Shown: positions 12,801-24,365 of the stretch, one piece after another
Layout: every line of letters begins with the position of its first letter
How positions within the stretch are numbered: the stretch's first letter is position 1
From: Progne subis subis
Lineage: Eukaryota > Chordata > Aves > Passeriformes > Hirundinidae
DNA: 64,000 nucleotides
Assembly (NCBI GenBank): GCA_022316685.1
Contig: JAKJHU010000023.1
Coordinates: 8,988,096-9,052,095, forward strand
Direction of reading: 5' to 3'
Translations under genes and position numbers: made by a program
The notes under the pieces: generated by a model
What the model saw: the letters and a program-made list of their open reading frames with translations, nothing else
What the model was told of the DNA's origin: nothing
Database searches by the model: none

Positions 12801-15800
12801 ATTTTTCCCCTTATCCAGTTTAGCATCAGCAGGCTTTATTTTTTCTTTGTCTACAACCAGCGCCTTTATTAATGGCTGTCAAGAGTAAGCCTGAGCGCAT
12901 TAATTATATTTGCAAATAATGTCATCTGAGTAAGAGCTGAAAGCGCTATTCAGAACAAAGAAGTGACAAAAAAATATGTAAGGAATTTAGTAATCTCTGC
13001 TGAATATAATGACATCTTTGGAGGACAAGGAAAAGAAGCTAAAAATAAATAATTTAAACACAAATATCCAGTACAAGGGAGGGAGTGTAGGAAAGGAGAG
13101 GTGTTCCTAGGTGAGTAAGTAGAGGCAACCCTGACTACTGCAAAAAAAAAAACTTTTGCAAAGCATTAGTGAATATGCTAATATGAGGCACCAATCCAAT
13201 GCCATCTCGTCACAGAGTACTCTTTTGAGTTCTGGGCAAGTTATTAATGAAAGATGACAAATGAGCTATGTTCAGAGACAAGGAACAAAAGTGCCAGAGA
13301 ACAGAAGGAATGGTGCATTAAATAAAACACAAAATAATCCCAGAAAATTTGCCCATGCAATGTTTACTGCATTAGCATGGTCCAGCTATCTCTCAAATCA
13401 GCTATGGAGGAAAGCACCTATGAACAGAACAGAAAACAACCTGTGTGACGTGTTCTGGTGCCTGATGTCCCCTGTACGTTGTCCCCAGTCGAGGACACAT
13501 TCGGCACAGCATCGTGCTTCTGCCATTGCCTGAATCCAGACATGTGATTTGGAGGAAATGTGATTTGAAGATTGTCAAGAGAGTAGCAAGAGAGGGGCTG
13601 CTCCATGAAAGATGACACTCCAGGAGGCAGGGGAGGGAGCTGTCCTGGTAGGAATGGTGTCCTCTGTAGAAATTGCTTCTCTGCTGTGGACTCCAGGACG
13701 GTGTGGATGAATGTAGACGAGAGGTCTCTGAAGTTGGGTTTTAGAAGATGAGGTTTATTGTAAAGGATGTGAGGCCTTGCTCTGAGCTGCCAGACTGCAG
13801 CTTGTGGCAAGGCCTAGGGAGTGGGGGAAGGCAGAGGTAGGGAGAGAGGAGCAAGGAGCAAAGAGGCCAACCCACCCTCGCAGCTCCTTGATAAGGGGTC
13901 TCAAGGTGGGCTGGAACAGGGCTTGTGCCAATGGGGTTACAGATACCTGATACTTCAGGGGAGGGTTACAGGTGTGGGATGAACCATACATTGGGGATGA
14001 GACAGGACATTTCATTTGACCTCTGGGTCTATCAGCAGGTGACCTTCAGCTGGCCACATAACTGTTTTCCCAGACATCCAGCAGCTAGGACATCTCAAAC
14101 ATCAAAACTTACTTTCAACTCTATCTCACTTACAGGTTTCACATTCTCAGGATCTAAGCAATCGTATTTATAGGGCTTTCTGGCTTCATCCTCCCCAACA
14201 GTCCTCACCTGCAGGAGTCAGTGCCACAGTTGCCAAAGAAGGCAAGTGCTCTGGCTCCAGTGACCTTCCAGTGGTGCAGATTCCAGGTGGGGATGGTTGG
14301 GGCAGCAAAGACCCTGTTACCCTCAGAGCTCTTACAGAAAATTACAGAAAAGTTTTAAAGGAAATCCTTTCTTAAACATACTGGTACTTAGTAATGGCTA
14401 GTTATGTCAGTTAACTTTGTCATTTAAATGTTAGATGTTTACAGTGAAAACCCTTCTGAGCTAGTCACCTCAAAACTTTTTCTGTAGTTGCTAAGTGAAA
14501 ATGCACTTTAAGGAACCAAATAACTCATAATAGCTCTTCTGGGGGTCAGTTATGCATTACACACCACCAGAGCCTGTTTCTCTCTAGTGGCTGTAGTGAG
14601 CTGCTGGTGCCTATCCCAGATGAAGATAATCCTAGGTCCAGTTATGTGAGTGCGGGTGGCTGGCAGGTCAGAACTGGGGAGTTTTGGGTTTGTGCTGAGG
14701 GATTCTCAAATGAAATCATGTTTTATGGAAGCATAGGATTGTAAAATGATGGCCATCATTTGAAATGATAGATAAAATTTTTATGACAATAAATGATATC
14801 TATGATTTTTATGACCATATAATGATCATAAAAATATGTACCAAGAATATGTATGACTACAATTATAACCATTGTGCGAATATGCATTTATTCAAAATAA
14901 TGTTTTAATGACATAATAATTTTAATAATTCAGCTTTTGGGGGTGGGGAAATAAATTATAATAATTAACAGATTTTGTTTTGCTGAGTCCTTAAAAGCTA
15001 AACAACTTAAAAAACTGCAGCCTGTACTTAATTTATCTGTACTTCATGTATCTTTAATTTGCACTGAGGAAGAAATGCACTTAGCTTGGCTCCTCGCTGG
15101 GCATAGCATTACTGTAGTAACAGTTTTAATTCCTTACATTTCTGGAAAGGGAGTTTTTTTGTTAATTGTACATGAAAAAATGAATGAAAGAAAGGCTCCC
15201 CTGAAACTGCCAAATACTTTTTTCTAAAGCACATTGATCTGGATTTTACAAATGAAGAACAGAATGTTCACAGAGTACCCATTTTACAGGAGTGTAGTGA
15301 CCCAAATTCATCATAATGACTGAAGTGACTGACTACATGCAGTGACACTGCATAGAGTTTTGTTATGTTTTTCTTCTCTGACCACCACTTTATACTCGAG
15401 ATCCCACCAACCCTCCCCACCCCCCAAAAAACCAACAACAACCAAAAAAACCTCCAAAAAGCAAACAAACAAACAAAATCCCGAACAACAACAAAACCAC
15501 TGAACTGTTGGGGTTAAGTCTTAGAACTGGTGGCCTCAGATGGGCTCAGTTGCTCCTTTTTGTTGGAGTTCACTGTTGTAAGAATTGTTACAAATAGGGC
15601 GAAGTGGGTGTCAGGCTCCTGCCCAAAATAATTACTAAGTAATTTGAGCACAAACTGGGAGAAAACTTGCTGAAGCAAATGTATTTTTTCAGTGGTTGGC
15701 TCAGTGTGAAAAAGAATTTCATTAAGTAAAGCTGGGCTTATTTAATTTCTCATCACCACCACCTTCACAGCCAGCAGATTTCAGTAAGGTTACTTACTCT

Positions 15801-18741
15801 TACCAACTGTGAGCAGGAAGCATCCATTTGGGTTTTGTGTTTAATATCTGTGTACAGATATTTGGAGCAAAGTACATGTTTATTCCAAAGAGAAAAGATG
15901 GCTTGGTTATGGTTAATGCCACCTACAGTTTTCCTTCAGATTACACATGATACTAATATGTTTGACGTCAGAGTGAATCTTAGAAACCTGACACCAATGC
16001 TGGTTTGAAGCTGGAACACATAGGTGTAGACATGCCAAGTTTCACGAGTCCCTGTTTGCTTTCAAGTCCACTGGCAGCCTAACTCTTGAAGTTCAAGAGC
16101 TGAAGTTCCTTGGGGCTGAAGTTGTTATTTTTAAGATGATGCCACAGGTTTTGGGTGTGCTTAGACATATCATTCAAGCAGCTGAAACTGAGAGACTGAC
16201 AGCTACCTGAGTGTGAAGCCCCAGGGCTGACTCTTACCTGGGTATTTCCCCTACCTTTCTTGCCCTGTGGCCTGCTTGTGTGACACAAAACTGACTTACA
16301 CCCCATAGAGCAGCCCTAAGGTAGAGGAGACTAAGAGGTGCTGCTGCAGGAGTCAAGAATGTGATGATGACAGCCCTTCTCTGGGATGTGGTGTCAAATC
16401 TTGTACTGAAATTGGGCAGTGTGGGAACAGGAATAAAATTGTCATCAGCTGAGTAAATGTTTTAGCCTCTGCAATAGCAGCCAAGTGAGCCTGAGCTTTG
16501 GCAAACTGAAAACAGGCTTAAGAAGTTTGGGATGGTAAGTCAGTGAAATCCCAGAAGCATCCAGGCTGTGTGATTACTTCTCTGGGCAAATCCCTCTAAA
16601 ACCTGTGTCACTGAGAAGGGTAGGACCTGTGATGAGAGTGCTGGGTGGGGATCAGCACCTGACTGCCTCCAAGAGCTGAAGCTGGGCAGTTCCCCACTCA
16701 CCTCAGTGGTCCGGTGAGCACTTTTACTTAAGCATCTGACTCCCATGTGTTCACAGAGCTCTGGAATGTTTCTGGGCGGTGATTGCCGCTGGCAGCAGAG
16801 CTAATTCAAAAAAAAAAAAAAAAGTTCTCTGAAGACTTTGGACTTAAATCAGGGCTGTCATAAGATTATGCAGTTTTTTACAATCAATTTTACTCTCTGT
16901 TCTGTGGACAGTATTTGCTATTTTGCTGTGATGTGAAAATGCAAAACTTTTAATAATACTGAATTTTTGTTCCATGTTTCCATGGGTTCTTTCAGAAAAA
17001 AGTAAGTACAACGTTGGTGATGTTGTGTTTGTCTGTGTGCATCTGGCATGCTCAATCGTACTGTTAACAACACTTTCCTCACTTGAACTGTGTAATTGAT
17101 CACCAGCTGATGAAATTATCAAATCAAGCATTTCACACTAGCCTGATATGACACATCCTTTATAAGAACCGCATCAGCAGTGTGTGTGTGTCACTCATAG
17201 AAAGGGCAGAATACTGTAGACAAAGTCTTAATGTTAGGACAGGCAGAATATCTATGTTGTTTTACACAAATTTGGTATGGTGACTTGCTGTAACTGTAGG
17301 AGACTTTCCTAACAGCAGTAAAAATTGAAGGAGGTGCCTGTTGGTGCTATTCCTCCTGTCCCACTCTGTTTAAGTGTCTGGCTTTTTACCTGTTCTTTCT
17401 TTGGTTTTCCTTTTCTCTCAAAGAGAGGGTGAAATTCAAGCTACAAAGCAGTGCTCAGTAACAATCACCGGAGTAGCTGAGTGCAGTTTGTTCACTGTTC
17501 CTTGGTGCAGTCTCATCGAAGATCTCCAGCTGTGGGGCTGCTTGGCTCCCTTGAAGCATTACTCAGCAGGCAGTCACTGGCATGCACTGCTGAGGCTGTG
17601 TCTGGATGGGTCATGTGATTGATGTCTCAGTAGGAGATCATGCCCAGAGATGGGGAACATGACATGAGTGGGGTCCTGCTGTCTGGAGGATGAAGGGCTG
17701 TGTGGTAGAGGGGAGATGTGACAAGACAGCTGTGCACTCAGTGGCTTGCACAGAGTTGGTAGCCAAGGCTGTCATGATGTTCCCACCCATAAATGAGGTG
17801 TGAGATTCCCACCTGAACATGTGCTAACCATGGCCTGTGCTCTGAAGGGTCACAGGACTGACCAGAATTACTGCTGCTCAAAAGTACTTAACAGTTCCCT
17901 GTGCTCCCTTTGCTGGCTTCTCATCTGGGGAAATTAAATATCTGGAAAACAGACTGTAGAAGTGAAGTATAGTAGGGGAGGGGTTGAGGCTGGAAGCACT
18001 TTTGAAGCACACTTAGATTCAAGATAAACTTGGAGACCCAATAGACATCACACTGACTGAAAATGTGGTTTGTGGGCACTTCTTTCTCTCAGTCACTGTG
18101 GTGATTCGTGTTGTTCACTGTTCCCTTGTTCTTGCCATTTATAAAGCAACCACTTGCATGGCAGTTTGGTCTCTGAAAAATCAGTCTGCTTCTTTCAGGA
18201 CACAGCAAAAGGGGGTAAAACTTCTAGAAAATCTGTCAGGATATTGCTTGGTGCAATGAAAATTATTTGTGTTCTAACTAGAAGAGCAAGATATGTAATT
18301 TAAGTATAGATTCAAGAATTGTGAGCTAATAAAGTTGTCTTAACTTTCTTTGTTGTTGAAACAATGATTTTCTTTACCATAAGGGAGAAATTCCTTTTAT
18401 TTTATCTCTGAATACCTTTTATTATCTATCTTGTTAACCATGATCATAGACACACAGCACCAGCAAAATGTAGAATGAATGTACAGGAGTCAAGCAAAAA
18501 GAAATCGAACATACATTTATCAGGTAGAGCATTATTTTGCATCAGGTCTTAAACTCCAAACTTCAGCCCATTCCTTTAGAGGAAGGTGTTCTAAAGTACC
18601 ATGTTTTTAGCATGAGCCTAAAGAGGTTTTCTGGAAATGTGTTGCATTTGAGGAAAGTGTTGATCACATGCATCATGGGTTGGAGGGCTTGAAATAAAAT
18701 ATTTGGTTTAGCTCTTTCTGAATTCTTATTGGTTCCAACAG
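9885..18741 (+). other. CTPS2: Long last coding intron of CTPS2 (8.9 kb)
   Basis: It runs from GTAATC to a TTGGTTCCAACAG acceptor. It contains a solo LTR at 13665-14200, a poly-A run of 16 at 16808-16823 and a low-complexity A/C-rich stretch near 15415-15500. I see no coding sequence in it; the reading frames are short and match no family. Confidence 0.85.
13665..14200 (-). mobile_element. Solo LTR (ERVK-like) with 6-bp target duplication GTCCTC
   Basis: A 536-bp element begins TGTAGAAATT and ends CCTCCCCAACA, flanked on both sides by GTCCTC (13659-13664 and 14201-14206). Read on the minus strand it starts TGTTGGGGAGGATG, and its AATAAA lies at 13754-13759, about 90 bp from the 3' end, as expected for an LTR. 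The exact 6-bp duplication supports ERVK-type integration. It is antisense to CTPS2. Reading frames across it are chance. Confidence 0.9.
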
Positions 18742-18811
18742 TGACAGCTACAGTGACTTAAGTGATGACAGCTCTCCAGAAAAAGAGTTTCCTTATTCTG
18801 ACACAAGCTGA
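18742..18811 (+). CDS. CTPS2: CTP synthase 2, last coding exon with stop
   Basis: The exon completes a split Ser codon and reads DSYSDLSDDSSPEKEFPYSD before ThrSer and a TGA stop at 18809-18811. A Ser/Asp-rich acidic tail is typical of vertebrate CTP synthases, where it carries phosphorylation sites. It matches the CTPS2-type tail in position and character but, as in other species, diverges most here. The stop closes a 154-residue C-terminal segment encoded in this window. Confidence 0.92.
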
Positions 18812-18852
18812 AATGATTATATGAGAGCACAGAAATGGATGATGCTATTGAG

Positions 18853-20479
18853 GTAAACTGAAATGTTTTGATACTGCTTTGTGACACTGATTTGTTCTAG
18901 ACTTAAAACAGGAGATAAAGTTAACTTAATTCTCCCATTTGTTTCAAGTCCCATCTGTCTTCTTTCTTGTCTGTAGCATTTAATTGTTTTCCTTTTTAGC
19001 TGCTTAACTCTGAAACTGAGATGTTAAAGTCTGCTAAGTATTTTGGATACATCTTTTTTGTAGGATGATGTACAAACCAAGTTGTGTTAGTGTTTGAAGA
19101 TATATTAAAAATACATTTTTAAATTACATTTTATTTTTTTGTGTCTTAAGGTTACAATTTGGAATCACTTAATTACTTTTTATTTTGCCTTAATACTCAC
19201 CTGTAGTTGCATCTGATGCATTGTTACGACAAAGACATCCCAACATAAATACTTGTATTTAATCTGCAGAGTGATAGAGATACAAAGAGGTTTTATAAAA
19301 GTGTAGCTTTGTTTGCCATAGGCTTTGCCAGAGTGATGTTGGACTGGTTGTTTATTCACCTGTAAAACGTGGTAGTCATAGATTTCCTTTCAGTTTGGAG
19401 GTTGTATTTCCTTCGAGACACCTGATCTCTGCCGGATCTGGGCTTGAAACTTGGTCTTGCTTTATTTTTCCTATGCAGATTTGTCTCATTCAGCTTCTCA
19501 GTATTTCTGAGCACTTTTGCAAGGAGGGCACAACTTTCCCTTATGCCTCACATGGTGTTGATGCTAAGCAGGTGTGCCAAGCAGACACTTAAAGCTACAT
19601 ATGAAGGATGCATTTTCTGCCTGATGGTCTCCTGAGCAAAGTAGTGGCAGGTGATATTAGAAATTGGAGTTCAGTCCTTAGATGCATGGGTTTCTTCTGT
19701 GATTTTCCGTTGAATTATTTTTGCTCTCCTGTACCACATGTTAAAGATAATGGTCCATACCCAAATCATGAGAGCGAAGAACAGGATGTTAAGTGATTTA
19801 ATGACCTGGTACATGTACACACAGTACTGATACCTGTCCTAAAATAACCAAAAAGTAAGTAGGCAAAATGTTCCTTTTCACTCTTGCCTGGATCCTTCCC
19901 ACCTCCAAACATCACAATGGTTCTGTTTCTTGAGACCAACGCAAGGTACAGGACAGTCCCCCTGGAAAACTCCATGCTTTCCTCAATGGAATTTATGAAT
20001 TTGTTTACTGTATCTGTTTACTGTTGCAGCATGACTTGTTCAGTGATTGGATAAATGTACTTTTGTGATGCCTTTAAGTGGTTATCAGTAGCCAAGCTGA
20101 TTTTGTTTGAACATGTCACTAGTGGATACCAATTGTTATTCAACAGAATTACTCTAGAAAAGATTAAATTACTAAATCCAGATATAAAAGAATGAAAAGG
20201 ATTAGCTTATTTATTTTTATCTCATGATTAATTCTACCCATTAATCAGAGCTGGATACACATGTAGACTATATTTAGCTTTGTGGTTGCACTTTAGGCTG
20301 TTTGATGCAGATAAAATGCATCTCCTTGTAGAATTTAGATAGGACTACTTTGAAATGAGTCAACAAATTAGAGTGAAAATTACATAAATGTGAAATAAAC
20401 TGACTTACAGATTAAATATTTTTAATAATTGATTTTTTTTACATTTATTCTTCCTTCCTCTCCCTTTTTTATGTTACAG
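18853..20479 (+). other. CTPS2: Possible intron within the CTPS2 3' UTR
   Basis: A donor (TTGAG|GTAAAC) lies 41 bp after the stop codon. A strong acceptor with a long pyrimidine tract (TTCCTCTCCCTTTTTTATG then TTACAG) precedes 20480. Together they could remove 1,627 bp of 3' UTR. This is inference from splice-site quality only. Confidence 0.35.
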
Positions 20480-22035
20480 AAACTTGGGAACAGAACAATA
20501 TTGAATGGAAGAAAGTAGAAGAGTAAGCTGCTTGCAGTTCTCATACTGTTTCTTCCTCTGCTGTGTTCAATAATTCTCATTAGAGTTTTACTGTTCTGTA
20601 GCAAAAACTTCTGTGTAAATGCTGCTTCTCTTCAAAAGTTACCAAACGGTTGTGCATCTTAGCTGTTAATCATTATTATCTTGTCCTATATTTCAGAGTG
20701 ATCTCAGGTGAATATGTATCAGTTCACTAGTTAGCAGCTTTCTTGGTTTGAAGGAAGATTTGACTGGTTTCAGTTTGCCTTGGAACAGAAGAAAAAACAC
20801 TTTGGTTCTTGGGAATAAGGTGGGGAAGGCACTAAAACATTTAAGGGAAAATTGTTTTACTCTTGAGCAGAAGAAAACTGTTTCAGGTTTTTTTCCCTAT
20901 TAAGCTTGTATATATATTTTTTTTTACTTTTTTGCTGTTCAATAAGTACAAATGAAAAATGGTTGCTGTATCTCAGCTCTATGTGATTATAGTAATTAAT
21001 GTTGGACATGAGTTTTTTCACTTTGCTTTTATAAGTGATATGATTTCACATAAATTCATTTACTCTATTTCCCCTGGAAGTCTGATAATACTAAGCATAA
21101 TTCTGACCTACAAAATTACAGAAGTGATATTAGAAGGTAGTTTCATATTTGTATTTTGTAAGAAAGAAAGTAAATAGGTTCATATGTTAAACTCCAGTTC
21201 TAACACTTGTTGAGTTGTAGAAAAACCAATCATAAACCTGGGGTGTTATCTGGGCTCCAGCTGTGCCACGCCCAGTTAATTGCAGTAAATAATTATGAAG
21301 CAAATTAAGGAAGGTTCACCCTAGTTTTTCTGCATCCTGTGACCACTCCATCATCATGGCACTTATTCCCGAGTAGAATGGAATGATGTGTTTTAATTTA
21401 GAAATCACAGGTTATTCCACTGCATCACAACTGCAGGCACCCTGCAAAGCCAGGGCTGGAGCCTGAACCACCAGGACAGAAGACAAAGGTGAGAGGTGCT
21501 GTTTGGGTGTAGGGGGTGTAAGGATCCCATTAGCAGTGGGGCATCATCAAACCTGTCACAGAAGCTGAACCTGAACTGTGTATAACTGATGGGCTCCAGA
21601 TGCTTGGAACACACCTTCCTATAAAGAAAAATTCTGAGTTTTGAGCATGGTGTTTCATTTTAGTTTTGGGCAAAATATCTTCTTTAATTCATCAAAAGTC
21701 AATATCTGCACAAAAATAAAGAAGCACTGTGTTCCTTATTACAGCTTTGTAAAACAGCAAGTTTGAGAGCTGTGCATTGCTCTAGAAAATCTCAGGTTAC
21801 ACAGCAAATTTGTCTCTTCACTAAAAGAAGCTTTAATGGTAATGAAACATAAAATGTATTTTTATGGCTGCACTTTCCTAAAGTAGTTTGTGAATATGTG
21901 CCTTAGATATACTGACAACAGAATTGGTGTCACTGTATGTCTTCCCCTATGAGAGACACTGGCCACTGCTTTATGAAAAGTGAAGAATTTCCTAAGATTG
22001 TCTGTAATATGCAAATGTATTTTCAAAACATTTTC

Positions 22036-22041
22036 AATAAA
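22036..22041 (+). terminator. CTPS2: Candidate poly(A) signal for CTPS2
   Basis: AATAAA is followed within about 30 bases by a G/T-rich run (GGTGTTATTTGGAAGCGTTTGG). A competing AATAAA is at 21715-21720. Confidence 0.35.
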
Positions 22042-22339
22042 TGGTGTTATTTGGAAGCGTTTGGGTACCTACTAAAGAATCACGGTGCCAATTGTGAGCT
22101 GTGGTGTTAAGGAAAGAATTTGTCATTTAATCATGTTCCAGTTTTATTGTCTGTGAGAAACTGGTTTATTAAAAAAAAAAACGAGGGGTCAAAAAGACAT
22201 CCAGCCTGGAGTGTAGCTGGAAGAGCACCCTTGCCAGTGTTCTTCCATGTAAAAGCAGTGTTCTGCCACAAGGGATCCTTCTCATACTTGAGCTGCCCGA
22301 AGCAGCAGCGTGCTGAAATGGAAGAAAGCAAACAAGCCT

Positions 22340-22530
22340 TTTCCAGCCAGATCCTGGGCTGCCTAATGGGTGTTGTCAGCAGGCCAAAGAAGGCAATCCT
22401 TCCCCCCTGTTTAGTCCTGGTGAGGTCACACACAGAGTGCTGTGTCCAGTTCTGGGCTGCCCAGTTCAAGAGACACATGGTCCAGTTGGAGGGAGGGCAG
22501 TGAAGGGCCACAGAAGGTTTGGTGGCTTGG
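22340..22530 (+). mobile_element. CR1 LINE fragment, near 3' end of ORF2
   Basis: The sequence reads as the sense strand of avian CR1 in the well-conserved part near the ORF2 end: CTGGTGAGGTCACACACAGAG, then TGTGTCCAGTTCTGGGCTGC and a segment like CAGTGAAGGGCCACAGAAG. It is diverged and truncated at both ends. A 198-codon open frame on the opposite strand across this area (22131-22727) looks like chance. Confidence 0.75.
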
Positions 22531-24311
22531 TTGAGTTGGACCAGAAGCTGTGCTTGTTTGTAAAGAAGGGGAGCAGCATCCAAATTTGGATGGGACTGCA
22601 GGGTAGGTATTGCACTCGACTGATTCTGTGGACAGAACTTTATCTTACTGAGTGTCTCCAGTCCAAGTATTGCATCTCGGCAGCATCCTGTTTCACTGTC
22701 GGCTTTACAGGTGAGGTCCTTTAGCACCTGCCTAACATACCTAATGTGTACTGCCTTGAAGCTGAGGTTTCTTCCCCTTATTTAAGGGGACATAACCTTC
22801 ATGTGCTAGTGTGTAATGCCTTCAGAGGGTGGATCTAATAAGGAGGATTTGCTTAACAAAACAGACTATTCCTCATCAGGGAGTTCTTGTGGGAGGGTGG
22901 GCCAGATGCTGCGTTAGGTTGCTGTTTTTCTGAAGCTATATTAATATCAGAGAGTGTGACTGTTGATCCAGAGTAGTACCAAAAACGGTTTGCTGTGACC
23001 TGAAATTCGTGGGACTCTGGCATACTTCTGAAATCCTCTAGAGGCATCTAAGCCCTGGCTTGCCAGGAAGCCACTGGAAGTTTTGAGCAATACTTTAAAG
23101 TTAGAGGTTGAGTTCTCTGCAAGAACCTGTGTAAGCAGGAATTACAGCCTGAAGCTAAAGGAAGTTTTCAGGAAAGAAAAGGCAGATTGTCAAGATTCAC
23201 AAGGACAGGTGCTTGCTGCCCCAAATGATGTGGAGGAGATAAGGGAGAGTCAAGTGTAAAAGCAACAAATGACTTACCAACCTGAGCTAACCTCCTCATG
23301 AGAGCTGTGTTACAGCTGCCATGGCAATGCAAATGAAAGTTTGTCCCCAACCTCTGTGTGTATCAATGACAGTAGGGAGTGTGATTACAGCCCAAAGGAC
23401 TTCTGAGCTGGCAGCGAAGCCAGATCAGCACAGTGAGCAGGGGCTGTGGAAACCTTTGTGGGACTGGCTGAAGCTCATTTCCTACAACTTTGCTGTTTGC
23501 ATACGTGAGGTGACCAAAATCTGCTGAGAAAGGGAGCGAGGTGGAGCAAGGGGCAATCAGAATAACATTGCCCTTGGGAGAGCACGTGGCCTATTCCAGC
23601 GTTCTGCAGAAACTCACTCAGCATGACAGGGAAGTAAACAAATGATAGAGTTGTTTCTGTACCTAGGACTGAGTAACACCTCATCCTTGCACCCAAGTAG
23701 GAAGCTTCTTCCCTGGGACATCTGCGTGAGAGTTGTGGTGTATTTCTGTGCCTCAGCATTTTATCCCATCAGTGCTTAGTTTTTCCTTGCTAGCAAAGTG
23801 GATTGGTAGCTGCTAGCTCTGTGATAACTTGCAGATACATTCTTCCTCTTATCACTTCACCCTGTCCCTTCTGTTGACGTGGTTGGTACTCTGTTCAAGG
23901 GTTTGTCACATTTCCTCAGGTAGCAGCCTTTGTATTTTTGATGAAAATGAACTTAGTATCTCAGATATTTCTCCCTTTATTGGGTATCTGGGGTACATAT
24001 CTGTCTAGATTTTTCAGATATTCAGTTGTGTCTGAATTGGTAACTACCATGTGCTAACAGGGTGAAATTAATTGAGAGCTCCTCTAAAATAATTACATGA
24101 AAAGAGTCTGCATATGTTCTACTATGCAGCAGGCTCATACTTGTGTAGCTCCTCTAAAATGGCTCAGAATATTTACATCAGCATCTATTAGATGTCCAAA
24201 GAAAATGTCTATGTTGTGTCACTTGGAAATTCCCTCTGAACAGCAATTCCAGAATTTTTGATTTTCCAGTCTCTGGCTGATTGTCTTGATTTTATCTGTA
24301 AACATTTCTTT

Positions 24312-24365
<54 letters not shown>

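Larger units (their letters stand above)
18812..22041 (+). other. CTPS2: Likely CTPS2 3' UTR and downstream flank
   Basis: Sequence after the stop codon is AT-rich and without reading frames of note. AATAAA signals occur at 21715-21720 and at 22036-22041, the latter followed by a G/T-rich stretch typical of a cleavage region. The actual transcript end cannot be fixed from sequence alone. Confidence 0.5.

Noticed and set aside
13418..14015. Minus-strand frames of 130 and 86 codons
   Set aside because: They fall mostly inside the solo LTR at 13665-14200, which explains the sequence.
22131..22727. A 198-codon open frame on the minus strand
   Set aside because: It lies antisense to and around a recognisable CR1 fragment, has no domain or family features, and its composition looks like read-through of non-coding DNA.
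24315..24362. Poly-A tail of a processed pseudogene on the minus strand
   Set aside because: No AATAAA at the expected distance, no recognisable gene body and no flanking duplication.
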